Source: Murinocardiopsis flavida
GTDB taxonomy: Bacteria; Actinomycetota; Actinomycetes; Streptosporangiales; Streptosporangiaceae
Assembly: GCF_003014485.1 (NCBI RefSeq)
Contig: NZ_PYGA01000002.1
Coordinates: 1 to 64,000 of the forward strand
Direction: 5' to 3'
Length of the DNA: 64,000 bases
Positions within the stretch are counted from its first letter, which is position 1, and every line of letters begins with the position of its first letter. The notes under the pieces were generated by a model. That model worked only from the letters and a program-made list of their open reading frames with translations, was not told the origin of the DNA and searched no databases. The position numbers were made by a program, and so were the translations under genes. Of this stretch, positions 27,406 through 35,885 are shown in pieces.

Positions 27406-28545
27406 TCAGCCGCGTGCGGGCCGGCCATGCACCGGGACAGTGTCCGCTGCGGTGAGCACCTCGGACCAGAGGGCGTCGGTCGCAACGGGCGCCGCCCGGG
27501 TGACGAGGCGGTTGGTGCCCAAAGCCAGGGCGACCCCGCGGTCGGGGACGAAGCCGACCGCGCAACCGGTGAAGCCGGGGTGGCCCACAACGACCTCCGG
27601 CGTCCCGTCGATGACCCGCGCGTAGCGCCGGAAGCCCAGCGCCTGGCCCGCGTCCGGTCCGGGCGCGGTGAACTCCGCGACGATGCGGGGATCCCACAGG
27701 TCATCGTGGGCCGAGGCGTCGGCGAGCACCGAGGCCCAGGTCAGCATGTCCCCGACCGTCGAGAACAGGCCGGCGTGCCCGCTGACCCCCGCGAAGGCGT
27801 GGAACGCTTTGCCGTCGTTGGCGTCCCCGACGACGAGCGCGTCGCGCCACCCGTCGAAGCCGCCGGTGCCGACCACGACCGGGTAGGGGTCGCCCGTCGC
27901 GACCATCCGCCGCTCCGCGGCGTCGCCGAACGCGCTCGCCGCCACCGGCGCGCCGGGAGGCGGCCGGAAGCCGGTGGCGTGCAGGCTGAGAGGGCCCGTG
28001 ACCAGGCCGGACACGGCGTCGTTCAGGTCGGCCCCTGTCACGGCCTCGATGACCCGTCCCAGGAGCATGAAGCCCAGGTCCGAGTAGTGGCGGCCGGTGT
28101 CGGGCGGGTGGCGCAGCGGGAGCGACTCGGCGAGGGCCGCCGCCGCGGCGGGGTCGCCCGGCGCGGCGGCGTACAGCGGCTGCCATTCCCACAATCCGGC
28201 CCGGTGCAGCAGCAGGTGGCGCAGCGTGATGCGGTCCTTGCCGCCGCCGGCGAACCCCGGCAGGTAGTGCGCCGCCCGGTCGTCGAGGCCCACCGACCGG
28301 TCGGAGACGAGCCGGATCAGGGCGGTCGTCGTGGCGACGGCCTTCGTCACCGACGCGACGTCGAAGCGCGTGTCGGTCGTCGCCGGTTCGGCCGCCACCG
28401 CGCCGACGGCGGGCACGCGGTTACCGGCCGCGGCGATCTCGCGTGCGCCGCCCGCCCGCAGTCCGACGACCGCGCCGAGCGGCCCGTGCTCCGCGCCGGC
28501 GCCGCACCCGGCCACCAGTCGGTCCGCGGCCGCCGCGGGGGTCAC
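27406..28545 (-). CDS. Serine hydrolase of the beta-lactamase/DD-peptidase (class C) family
   Basis: The 379-residue protein has the SxxK nucleophile motif in DVASVTK (about residue 72), a Tyr-containing second motif in RHYSDLGFMLLGRV, and GHPGFTG near the C-terminus as the HxG variant of the KTG box. The family includes esterases, D-aminopeptidases and penicillin-binding-protein-like enzymes. No signal peptide is obvious, so cytosolic esterase-type activity is more likely than beta-lactam resistance. The start is a GTG at 28545 preceded by GAGGA. It is divergent from the small membrane protein at 28767. Confidence 0.85.
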   Translation of the reverse strand: MTPAAAADRLVAGCGAGAEHGPLGAVVGLRAGGAREIAAAGNRVPAVGAVAAEPATTDTRFDVASVTKAVATTTALIRLVSDRSVGLDDRAAHYLPGFAGGGKDRITLRHLLLHRAGLWEWQPLYAAAPGDPAAAAALAESLPLRHPPDTGRHYSDLGFMLLGRVIEAVTGADLNDAVSGLVTGPLSLHATGFRPPPGAPVAASAFGDAAERRMVATGDPYPVVVGTGGFDGWRDALVVGDANDGKAFHAFAGVSGHAGLFSTVGDMLTWASVLADASAHDDLWDPRIVAEFTAPGPDAGQALGFRRYARVIDGTPEVVVGHPGFTGCAVGFVPDRGVALALGTNRLVTRAAPVATDALWSEVLTAADTVPVHGRPARG

Positions 28546-28766
28546 CGTGCGTCCTCGGCGGGCGACGGCACCCGCACCCCTGTGGCACGTGGGGCCGCCT
28601 CGGGGGCAGGAGTCATCTCGCCACCTCCATTGCTGCGCGTTCGTTGCGACAAGGGTCCCCGGCGGCCGTTCCCACCGGGCCCCGCGCACGCAAGAATGAC
28701 ATCGGCGGCGCCGGGACCGGGAACCGGCGCACGGCCCCACCACCCCCGGCAGCTGAGGAGGACCGC

Positions 28767-29474
28767 GTGCCCCCTGTCGGCCTCATCATCGCGCTGATCC
28801 TGCTGGTGGTCGCCGCCGCCGTCGTGGCGATCGTGCTGGCCGCCCGCGCCGCGCACGCGCGCCGCGTCGCCGAGTTGCAGGCGTGGGCGCAGCGGAACGG
28901 GTTCCGCTACGAGGGGGACCGCCCCGACCTCGTTTCCGAGCACGCGGCGTCGTCCGGCCGCCGGTCCGTGCGCCACGTCCTCTCGGGGAACCGGCACGGC
29001 TACTCCACGCTGATCTACGAGCTGAGCGTGCGCACCGGTCATGGCGACTCCGCCCGAACGCGCAACTACCAGGTGGTCGCGCTCGACCTCCCGTCGCCGA
29101 CCCCCACCCTGTCCCTCAGCCGCGAGGGTTTCGGCTCGCGCGTCCTCGAATTCCTCGGCGTCCACGACCTCCGGGTCGGCGACCCCGTATTCGATGAGAC
29201 CTACCGGGTCGAGACCTCCGACGCCGGGTTCGCCATGGCGGTGCTCACGCCCGACATGCGCTCCTGGCTCATGACGGCCATGGAGTACCTGGACTCCGGC
29301 ATCTCCTTCACCGGCCGCCGCCTGGTCAGTTCGCGGCACACGTCCGGTTCCCGCTCCGATCCCGATGCCGGGCTGGTCACCGCCGACTACCTCGCCGGCA
29401 CCCTGGCGCGCGTCCCCGCCCAGGTGTGGCGGGCCGCGCCGCCGCCGGGGATGTACCCGGGCCCGCAGTGGTGA
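28767..29474 (+). CDS. Single-pass membrane protein of unknown function
   Basis: The 235-residue protein has an N-terminal transmembrane helix (GLIIALILLVVAAAVVAIVLAA). A soluble domain follows, starting AELQAWAQRNGFRYEGDRPDL, with mixed alpha/beta composition. The layout resembles DUF3137-like proteins (helix plus a domain describing an FxYEG start), but I cannot assign it firmly. The GTG start at 28767 is supported by GAGGAGGA just upstream (28756-28763). Function unknown. Confidence 0.7.
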   Translation: MPPVGLIIALILLVVAAAVVAIVLAARAAHARRVAELQAWAQRNGFRYEGDRPDLVSEHAASSGRRSVRHVLSGNRHGYSTLIYELSVRTGHGDSARTRNYQVVALDLPSPTPTLSLSREGFGSRVLEFLGVHDLRVGDPVFDETYRVETSDAGFAMAVLTPDMRSWLMTAMEYLDSGISFTGRRLVSSRHTSGSRSDPDAGLVTADYLAGTLARVPAQVWRAAPPPGMYPGPQW

Positions 29475-29500
29475 GTGGCGCCGAGCCCGCGGGAGCGGGA

Positions 29501-29911
29501 TCAGGTGGTGGCCGGGGCGGCGGCGTACTCCTGGTCGGTGACGGGGGTCAGCCAGTGCACGGCGTCGTGGTCGGCGTCGCCCTCGTTGATGGCCAGATGG
29601 ACCATGAGCCGGTTCGGTGCGGCGCCGTGCCAGTGCTCCTCGTCGGCCTCGAACAGCACGCGGTCACCGGGCCGGATGACCTCGACCGGCCCGCCCCGGC
29701 GCTGGCACAGGCCGATCCCTTCGGTGACGAAGACGGTCTGGCCCAGCGGGTGGCGGTGCCAGTGGGTCCGCGCCCCTGGCATGAAATGCACCAGGTTGGC
29801 GCTGACCCGGGAGGGGGCGGGCGCCGCGGCGACGGCGTCGATGTAGACGTCACCGGTGAACCAGTCGGCGGGGCCCTTTGTAGTGGCGATCGAGCTTCGC
29901 GTGATCTGCAT
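29501..29911 (-). CDS. Cupin domain protein
   Basis: The 136-residue protein is a single cupin barrel. Motif 1 is seen as PGARTHWHRHPLGQTVFVTEG, with three His and a downstream acidic/Gln position for metal, and motif 2 as PGDRVLFEADEEHWHGA. The N-terminal ITRSS/WFTGDVYID segment is typical of the small manganese cupins annotated near (R)-mandelonitrile lyase and carboxymuconolactone-type enzymes. It probably binds a divalent metal; the reaction is unknown. The downstream order on the minus strand (zinc ADH then cupin, 88 bp apart) suggests one operon. Confidence 0.85.
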   Translation of the reverse strand: MQITRSSIATTKGPADWFTGDVYIDAVAAAPAPSRVSANLVHFMPGARTHWHRHPLGQTVFVTEGIGLCQRRGGPVEVIRPGDRVLFEADEEHWHGAAPNRLMVHLAINEGDADHDAVHWLTPVTDQEYAAAPATT

Positions 29912-29999
29912 GATCGTTCCCTTCCCCTGAATATCGCGGGGTAGACCGGTGGGGCCCGTGGCGCGTGGGCGGCGCAGTGGCTATTGGGGTGCCGGTCAC

Positions 30000-31022
30000 T
30001 CAGACGGTGAGCAGTGTCTTGACGGCGCGGCGCTCGTCCATCGCCTGGTAGGCCTCAGCCGCCTGGTCGAGCGGGAGGGTGCGGTCGAAGACCTTCCCCG
30101 GGTCGATTTCGCGCCGCCAGATCAGGTCGATCAACCCGGGCAGGAAGCGGCGCACCGGCGCCGGGCCGCCGTGCAGGTGGACCTGGGAGAAGAACAGCTC
30201 CTCGCCGCTGAGCGCGACGTCATGGTTGACGCCCACGAAGCCGACGTGGCCGCCGGGGCGCGCGGAGCCGATGGCCTGGCGCATCGATTCCTGGGTGCCG
30301 ACCGCCTCGATGACCGAGTGGGCGCCCAGGCCGCCGGTGAGCTCCTTGACCTTGGCGACGCCGTCGTCGCCGCGTTCGGTGACGATGTCGGTGGCGCCGA
30401 ACTCGCGGGCCAGCCGCTGCCGCGGCTCGTGGCGGCTCATCGCGATGATGCGCTCCGCTCCCAGTTGGCGGGCCGCCAGCACCGCCATGAGGCCCACGGC
30501 GCCGTCGCCGACGACGGCGGCGGTCCTGCCCGGGCCGGCATCGGCGGCGACCGCGCCGAACCAGCCGGTGCCCAGCACGTCGGATGCGGCGAGCAGGCTG
30601 GGGATCAGGTCGGGGTCGGGCGTGCCGGGGGTGGCGACGAGGGTGCCGTCGGCGTGCGGGATCCTGGCGCGCTCGGACTGGGTGCCGACCTGTGCCATGA
30701 ACACGCGGTCGACGCAGGACGAGGGGTAGCCGGAGCGGCAGATCTCGCAGGTGCCGTCGGAGGCGACGAATGAGCCCACGACGAACTGGCCGGGTTCGAC
30801 GCTCGCGACCGCGCTGCCGACCTCATCCACGACGCCGACGTACTCGTGGCCCATCTGCGTCGGTCCGGCGACCGGCTCGACCCCGCGGTAGGGCCACAGG
30901 TCGGAGCCGCAGACGCAGGTCGCCGCGAGTCGGATGACCGCGTCCGTGGGCGCGGTGATCGCGGGTTCGGCGACGTCCTCCACCCGGACGTCCCCCGGGG
31001 CGTGCAGCACCGCAGCGCGCAT
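30000..31022 (-). CDS. Zinc-dependent alcohol dehydrogenase
   Basis: The 340-residue MDR protein has catalytic-zinc residues in CVCGSDLWPYRG and MGHEYVGVVDEVG, structural-zinc Cys residues in SDGTCEICRSGYPSSC, and the NAD(P) motif AVVGDGAVGLMAVLAARQLGA. It is shorter than the ADH at 20031 and closer to the threonine/sorbitol or L-idonate type. GAAGGA lies before ATG 31022. It is divergent from the broken MmyB regulator at 31334; this pairing (oxidoreductase and MmyB regulator around an operator) is common in actinomycetes. Confidence 0.9.
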   Translation of the reverse strand: MRAAVLHAPGDVRVEDVAEPAITAPTDAVIRLAATCVCGSDLWPYRGVEPVAGPTQMGHEYVGVVDEVGSAVASVEPGQFVVGSFVASDGTCEICRSGYPSSCVDRVFMAQVGTQSERARIPHADGTLVATPGTPDPDLIPSLLAASDVLGTGWFGAVAADAGPGRTAAVVGDGAVGLMAVLAARQLGAERIIAMSRHEPRQRLAREFGATDIVTERGDDGVAKVKELTGGLGAHSVIEAVGTQESMRQAIGSARPGGHVGFVGVNHDVALSGEELFFSQVHLHGGPAPVRRFLPGLIDLIWRREIDPGKVFDRTLPLDQAAEAYQAMDERRAVKTLLTV

Positions 31023-31281
31023 GATGATCCTTCTTCCTTGCTTGCGTTCGTACCGGCTCTCGTACCGGCTATCCGGCCGGTTCCCGGCCCGGCTCTCGGA
31101 CCGGATCTCCGTCCGGCTCCCCGCCGGGCGGCCGCCGCCCCGCCCGCTCCGGTGCGAGGCCGGTCCGCGCCGGCACGCTGCCGCTCCGCTGGGTGCGGGC
31201 GCCCGCGGTTCCAGGCTTGCAGGGGCGGCGTCACGGACCAGCAAAGCGCGGCCCGGGGCGATGGAGAAGTTTCCGTAAAAG

Positions 31282-31300
31282 GGTGTACCGGCAGTACACC
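31282..31300. promoter_or_regulatory. Operator-like inverted repeat GGTGTAC-N5-GTACACC
   Basis: GGTGTAC (31282-31288) and GTACACC (31294-31300) are perfect 7-bp arms around CGGCA. The site sits between the divergent alcohol dehydrogenase and MmyB-type regulator genes and is the natural binding site for that regulator. Confidence 0.55.
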
Positions 31301-31333
31301 GCTCGGGCCGGGCACGCCGCGTACGGTCGAAGG

Positions 31334-31883
31334 GTGGGCAACCGTGACGAAGTCCGCGAGTTCCTCCGCTCGCGGCGCGCCAAGATCGCCCCGGAGCAGG
31401 CCGGGCCGCCGTCCGGGTCCCGGCGCCGGGTCCCGGGGCTGCGCAGGAGCGAGGTCGCGGCGCTGGCCGACGTCAGCGTCGAGTACTACGCCAAGCTCGA
31501 ACGCGGCAGCCTCGCCGGGGTTTTCCCCCGCCGTGCTCCAGGCGCTCGCCCGCGCGCTGCGGCTCGACGACGCCGAGCGCGCCAATCTGCTGCACCTGGC
31601 CCAGGCCGCCGACGGCTCCGACACCCTGGCCCGGCCGCGGCGCCGCTGGGGCGCGCACGACGTCCGCCACCACGGCACCGGCACCAAGCGCTTCCACCAC
31701 CCGGTCGTGGGCGATCCCACCCTCGCCTACGAGGGCTTGGAGATGGCCGCTGAGCCGGGGCTGACGCTCACCGTCCACGCCGCCGAGCCGGGCTCCGCTT
31801 CGGAGGAGGGGCCGCGCCTGCTGGCGTCCTGGGCCGCCACGCAGGAGTCGGACGGCCCGGCGCGGCCGCTCGCGGCGGACTGA
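31334..31883 (+). pseudogene. Broken MmyB-type XRE regulator (frameshift plus internal deletion)
   Basis: From GTG 31334, frame 2 encodes a typical MmyB helix-turn-helix: NRDEVREFLRSRRAKI, then RRSEVAALADVSVEYYAKLERGSLAGV. The reading frame then breaks at GGGGTTTTCCCCC (about 31517-31529): removing one T restores the family sequence SPAVLQALARALRLDDAERANLLHLAQAA in frame 0. Soon after, the protein jumps to the far C-terminus of the family (WGAHDVRHHGTGTKRFHHP and LAYEGLEMAAEPGLTLTVHAAEPGS), so about 120-140 residues of the MmyB ligand-binding domain are missing. The remnant ends at 31883. A lone T error could be a sequencing artefact, but the internal deletion argues for a true pseudogene. 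Confidence 0.75.
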
Positions 31884-32059
31884 TACCCCGGGCCCGCCCG
31901 TCGCAGGGCGGCCGCTCCCGGCCGCGCGGTCGGCGGCGCCGCTGGTGGCGGGACCGCCGGGGACTCCCGGCCGCCTCGCTGCCGCAAAGGGAACGCGGCG
32001 GGCGGTTCCCGCGTCCCATGCACGGCGGTATCCGCGACGACACATGAGGATGGGCGGCC

Positions 32060-32638
32060 ATGAGGTCCAGGCGCACGAGAAGGACGCACATCAGGGGCGG
32101 AGGGCGCATCCTCGGTGTGCTGGTCCTCGCGGGGTTCGCGTTCGTGCTGACCCTGATCGGGGGGATCTTCAGCTTCGTGGGGACCCTCGACTACCGCGAG
32201 TACACGGGCCGCGCCGACGCGACCGTGGTCGAGCGGCGCGTCGAGTCCGACACGGACACGGGCACGAGCAGGCAGCGGCGCGACGACGACGTCGACATCA
32301 CGGTCTACGTCGACTACCAGGCGGAGGGCCGCACGTTCGAGCATGTGACGCTCAACGGGCTGAACCCGGACGACCACCAGGAGGGCGACCGGGTCCAGGT
32401 GGCGTACCCGCCAGGGGAGCCCGGGGAGATCGTGACCGTCGCGAGCACCGAGGAGGGCGCGTTCCGGATCTTCGGCTACATCGGGGTGCCGCTGCTGGTC
32501 CTCGGGCTCGCCCTCGCCGGGGCCGCGGTGTTCGTGCTCGTGCGGCGGCGCCGGTCCGGGCCGGGCGACGCCCCGTACCCGCCGCCCGGCCCGCACTCCC
32601 CTCCCTACGGCCCGCCGCCGAACGGCCCGTACCGCTGA
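32060..32638 (+). CDS. DUF3592-type membrane protein
   Basis: The 192-residue protein has a TM helix near residues 18-42 (ILGVLVLAGFAFVLTLIGGIF), an extracytoplasmic beta-rich domain containing ADATVVERRVESD and VYVDYQAEGRTFEHVTLNG, a second TM helix (about 140-165), and a Pro-rich cytoplasmic tail. Two helices flanking a domain with VxYxxGxP-like (VAYPPGEPGEI) character is the DUF3592 layout. Function unknown. The ATG at 32060 has only a weak purine-rich site (GGATGGGCGG) upstream. Confidence 0.8.
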   Translation: MRSRRTRRTHIRGGGRILGVLVLAGFAFVLTLIGGIFSFVGTLDYREYTGRADATVVERRVESDTDTGTSRQRRDDDVDITVYVDYQAEGRTFEHVTLNGLNPDDHQEGDRVQVAYPPGEPGEIVTVASTEEGAFRIFGYIGVPLLVLGLALAGAAVFVLVRRRRSGPGDAPYPPPGPHSPPYGPPPNGPYR

Positions 32639-32656
32639 GCCGGATCCCCGTCGGCC

Positions 32657-32784
32657 GGGACCCTTGGGGCGGGGACCCTGTTCATCGTGGGCCTAGTTCA
32701 GCATGGGCCTTGGTCAGCAGCGCCCTTGTACAGCAGCGCCCTTGTTCAGCGGGGACCTGGTTCGGCGGGGACCCTGTTCAGCCG
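32657..32784. repeat. Eight-copy 16-bp tandem array
   Basis: Eight consecutive 16-bp imperfect units occupy 128 bp, starting at 32657, 32673, 32689, 32705, 32721, 32737, 32753 and 32769. A representative unit is CGCCCTTGTTCAGCGG. The last unit overlaps the stop codon region of the NarL-type response regulator (stop at 32778), so the array forms the 3' end of that transcript on the minus strand. Confidence 0.85.
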
Positions 32785-33446
32785 GGCCGCCGGTCGGGCG
32801 GCGCCGCGATGTCCGACCGGTGCGCGATCAGCCCGGCCTGGGTGCGGTTGGCGCAGTCGAGCTTGGTGAGCATCCGCGAGACGTAGCTCTTCACGGTGGT
32901 CTCGGCGAGGAAGAGGCGGGCGGCGATCGCCGCGTTGGACATGCCCTCGCCGAGGCAGCCGAGGATGTCGCGTTCGCGCTCGCTCAACGACGCGATGCGG
33001 GCGCGGGCGGCGACGGCGTCGCGGCGGTCGCCCTGGGACGCGCCGAGGAGGCGGCGGGTGGTGTCGGGCGACAGGACGGTGTGGCCGTCGGCGGCGACGC
33101 GCACCAGGTTGACGAGGTCCTCGGCGGGGGTCGTCTTGACCAGGAAGCCGATGGCGCCCGCGCGCAGCGCGCGCAGGACGTGGGTGTCGTCGTCGAAGGT
33201 GGTCAGCGCCACCACGACGGGCGGCTCGCCCATGGCGGTGATGCGCTCGGTCGCGGCGATGCCGTCGACGCCCGGCATCCGCAGGTCCATGATGACCACG
33301 CGGGGGCGCAGGCGCAGGACGGCCTCGACGGCTTCGGCGCCGTCGTTCGCCTCGCCCACGACGTCGATGTCCTCGGCGGCGTCGAGGATGGTGCGCAGGT
33401 GGGCGCAGACCATCGGTTCGTCGTCGACGACGAGGACCCGGATCAC
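32778..33446 (-). CDS. NarL/FixJ-type response regulator
   Basis: The 222-residue protein has a receiver domain with DDE at 8-10, phosphoacceptor Asp54 in RVVIMDLRMPG, and switch Lys in LVKTTPAED. A LuxR helix-turn-helix follows (about 150-215): SLSERERDILGCLGEGMSNAAIAARLFLAETTVKSYVSRMLTKL. It is encoded with the kinase at 33443 (4-bp ATGA overlap). The likely target is the divergently transcribed ABC exporter at 34923-36712, a common arrangement for NarL systems. Confidence 0.94.
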   Translation of the reverse strand: MIRVLVVDDEPMVCAHLRTILDAAEDIDVVGEANDGAEAVEAVLRLRPRVVIMDLRMPGVDGIAATERITAMGEPPVVVALTTFDDDTHVLRALRAGAIGFLVKTTPAEDLVNLVRVAADGHTVLSPDTTRRLLGASQGDRRDAVAARARIASLSERERDILGCLGEGMSNAAIAARLFLAETTVKSYVSRMLTKLDCANRTQAGLIAHRSDIAAPPDRRPG

Positions 33447-34741
33447 GAGCGTGCCCCTTCCGTGCCGGTGCCGAGGGGGATTATCGCACCGATCCGGAAC
33501 CCGCCGTCGCCGGTCGGGGCGGCGTGCAGCGTGCCGCCGAGCAGTTCGACGCGCTGGCGCAGGCCCTCCAGTCCCGTGCCGGAGCCGCCCCCCGCGAGGG
33601 CGGGGTCGGGTGCGGTCTCGGATGCGCCGTTCACCACGTCGACCATGACGGCGTCGGCCCGGTAGCGCAGCGCCGCCTCGGTCGGCGCGCCGGGCGCGTG
33701 CTTGCGCGCGTTGGTCAGCCCTTCCTGGACGATCCGGAACACCGCGCGGGCGACGTGCGGGGCGACGCCGGAGGGCGCGCCGGCGACCGTGAGCTCCGCC
33801 CGCTGGCCCGCCGCCCGCGCTTCGGCGACCAGTGTCGCCGGATCGGGAGCAGGGTCGGGAGCAGGGTCGGGAGCCGGGTCGGGAGCCGGGTCACGGGTGA
33901 GACCGGGCCGGCCCGCAGGGGGTTCGGCGGCGTGCTCCGCCGGTGCGGCCGAGCCGGGGTCGTGCAGGACGCCGATGATCCCGCGCAGCTCCTCGATCGC
34001 CCTGCTGCCCGCCGAGCGGATCTCGTCGGCGGCCGCCCGCACGTCCGGGTCGGCGGTCGCCGCGCCGAGCGCACCGGCGTGCAGCACCATGAGGCTGACC
34101 TGGTGGGACACGACATCGTGCATTTCGGCGGCGAGGTGCCGCCGCTCCTCGGTGCGGGCCTGCTCCGCGAGGAGTTCGCGCTCGCGCTCGGCCTGCCGCT
34201 GCCGGTCGTTCCTGGCGCGGACGAGGCGCACCGCCAGGCTCATGGTCGCGCCGCCGAGGACGGGGGCCGCGGCGCTGAGGAGGCCGAACAGCAGCGACGC
34301 GCCGGGCGGTGTGGTCGCGGTGCCCGCCACCGCGACGTAGCAGAGGAAGACCGCGCTGCCCGCCGTGTACTGGACAGGGGTGCGCGCCCAGCGGGCCAGG
34401 TTGGCGCCCGCCCAGGCCAGGGCGATCGGGCTCCAGATGAGGCCCCCGGCGCGGGCCAGCTCGTGCCACGGCGAGGCGGCGGTGAACAGCAGGACGACCA
34501 CGGCCACGACCACGGCGGCCGCGGTGAGCGGCAGCCGCGCCCCCACCAGGACCACCAGGGAGGCCGCCGCCATGAGCGCGGCGCCCACGGCGGCCGTCGC
34601 CGCGTCCGCGCCGGGGATGATCGCCGCGCAGAACAGCCCGTTGGCGGCGGCGAGCAGCACGAGCGCGCCCGCCGCCACCCGCGCCGCCCGCGGGGTGAAC
34701 GGGGCGACCTCCCGCAGGCCGGTGGGACCGTTGTCGTCCAT
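33443..34741 (-). CDS. NarL-partner sensor histidine kinase (HisKA_3)
   Basis: The 432-residue kinase has about five to six hydrophobic segments (residues 15-165) with no large extracytoplasmic domain, so it probably senses within or at the membrane. The HisKA_3 phosphoacceptor is His208 in LAAEMHDVVSHQVSLM. The HATPase region ends in GSGTGLEGLRQRVELLGGTL. Between them is a Pro/Asp/Ala repeat (PDPAPDPAP) encoded by a run of near-identical 12-bp units (about 33840-33893). ATG 34741 is chosen over a longer frame because it gives the usual N-terminus. It overlaps the response regulator by 4 bp. Confidence 0.92.
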   Translation of the reverse strand: MDDNGPTGLREVAPFTPRAARVAAGALVLLAAANGLFCAAIIPGADAATAAVGAALMAAASLVVLVGARLPLTAAAVVVAVVVLLFTAASPWHELARAGGLIWSPIALAWAGANLARWARTPVQYTAGSAVFLCYVAVAGTATTPPGASLLFGLLSAAAPVLGGATMSLAVRLVRARNDRQRQAERERELLAEQARTEERRHLAAEMHDVVSHQVSLMVLHAGALGAATADPDVRAAADEIRSAGSRAIEELRGIIGVLHDPGSAAPAEHAAEPPAGRPGLTRDPAPDPAPDPAPDPAPDPATLVAEARAAGQRAELTVAGAPSGVAPHVARAVFRIVQEGLTNARKHAPGAPTEAALRYRADAVMVDVVNGASETAPDPALAGGGSGTGLEGLRQRVELLGGTLHAAPTGDGGFRIGAIIPLGTGTEGARS

Positions 34742-34922
34742 GCCCCCAAAGCTAGGGCCTCGGCCGCCGTCTCCGGCGGCATCGACATCAAGTGCCGCGA
34801 ACCGACAACTTTCGTCGATCGCCGCGACCGCTTCGTGCGCTCGCGGCATCGGCGCCCCCGGCGGTTACCTGGATGCGGCGCCCGGCCGGGGCGCCGCATC
34901 CACGAGAGCGACGGGGGCTGAC

Positions 34923-35885
34923 GTGATCGAAGTAGCAGGGCTGACCAAGGACTACGGCGGGACGCGGGCGGTGGACGGGCTGTCGTTCACGGTCCCCGCC
35001 GGTGCCGTGACCGGGTTCCTCGGTCCGAATGGCGCGGGCAAATCCAGCACGATGCGGATGATCCTGGGCCTGGACCGCCCCACGCGCGGCACGGCGCGAA
35101 TCGGCGGGCGCCGCTACCGGGACTTCGCGGCGCCCATGCGGGAGGTGGGCGCGCTCCTCGACACCGAGGCGGTCCCGCCGGGGATGACGGCGCGCGCCCA
35201 CCTGGAGTGGCTGGCGCTGGCGGGCGGGCTCCCCAAGGGGCGGGTCCGCGCGTCGCTCGACGCGGTCGGGCTGGGCGCCGTGGCGCGCCGCAAGGTCCGG
35301 CAGCTCTCCCTGGGGATGCGGCAGCGGCTGGGGATCGCCGCCGCACTGCTGGGCGACCCGGGGACCCTCATCCTGGACGAGCCGGTGAACGGACTGGACC
35401 CCGAGGGCGTGCGGTGGATCCGGACCCTCATGCGCGGCCTCGCCGCCGAGGGCCGCACCGTGCTGGTCTCCAGCCATCTGATGAGCGAGATGGCGGAGAC
35501 GGCCGACCGGGTGGTCGTGATCGGCCGCGGCCGGCTCATCGCCGAGACCGGCATCGACGAGCTGACTCGGCACGGCGCGGGCGGCCGGGTGCGCGTGGCC
35601 GGCCCGACCCCCGCACCGCTGGCCGCGGTGCTCGGCGACGCGGGGTTCGCCGTCGAATGGGCGCCCGGCGGCGCGGCGTTGCTGGTCAGCGGGGCCGAAC
35701 CCGCCGAGGTCGGCGGGCTCGCCGCGCATTACGGCATCACCCTGCACGAACTCGTCCAGGAGCGGCCCAGCCTGGAGGACGTCTTCATGGACCTGACCCG
35801 CGACAGCACCGAGCACGCGTTCGCCGCGACCGGCGGCGCACCGTCGGAGCAGCGGCAGAGCACCGCTGGAAGGGGACCGCGATGA
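34923..35885 (+). CDS. ABC transporter ATP-binding protein (DrrA-like)
   Basis: The 320-residue ATPase shows Walker A GPNGAGKSS, signature LSLGMRQRL, Walker B LILDEPVNGLDP and switch His in VSSHLMSEM. The C-terminal extension of about 100 residues is typical of DrrA/BcrA-like export ATPases. It pairs with the permease at 35882 (ATGA overlap). The GTG start at 34923 begins with IEVAGLTKDYGGTRAVDGL. It is divergent from the NarL two-component system, which probably induces it; bacitracin- or peptide-type export is one possibility. Confidence 0.93.
   Translation: MIEVAGLTKDYGGTRAVDGLSFTVPAGAVTGFLGPNGAGKSSTMRMILGLDRPTRGTARIGGRRYRDFAAPMREVGALLDTEAVPPGMTARAHLEWLALAGGLPKGRVRASLDAVGLGAVARRKVRQLSLGMRQRLGIAAALLGDPGTLILDEPVNGLDPEGVRWIRTLMRGLAAEGRTVLVSSHLMSEMAETADRVVVIGRGRLIAETGIDELTRHGAGGRVRVAGPTPAPLAAVLGDAGFAVEWAPGGAALLVSGAEPAEVGGLAAHYGITLHELVQERPSLEDVFMDLTRDSTEHAFAATGGAPSEQRQSTAGRGPR

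Noticed and set aside
27406..28545. Beta-lactam resistance enzyme
   Set aside because: Although it has the SxxK fold, it lacks an evident signal peptide and has variant second and third motifs; esterase or peptidase function is more likely.
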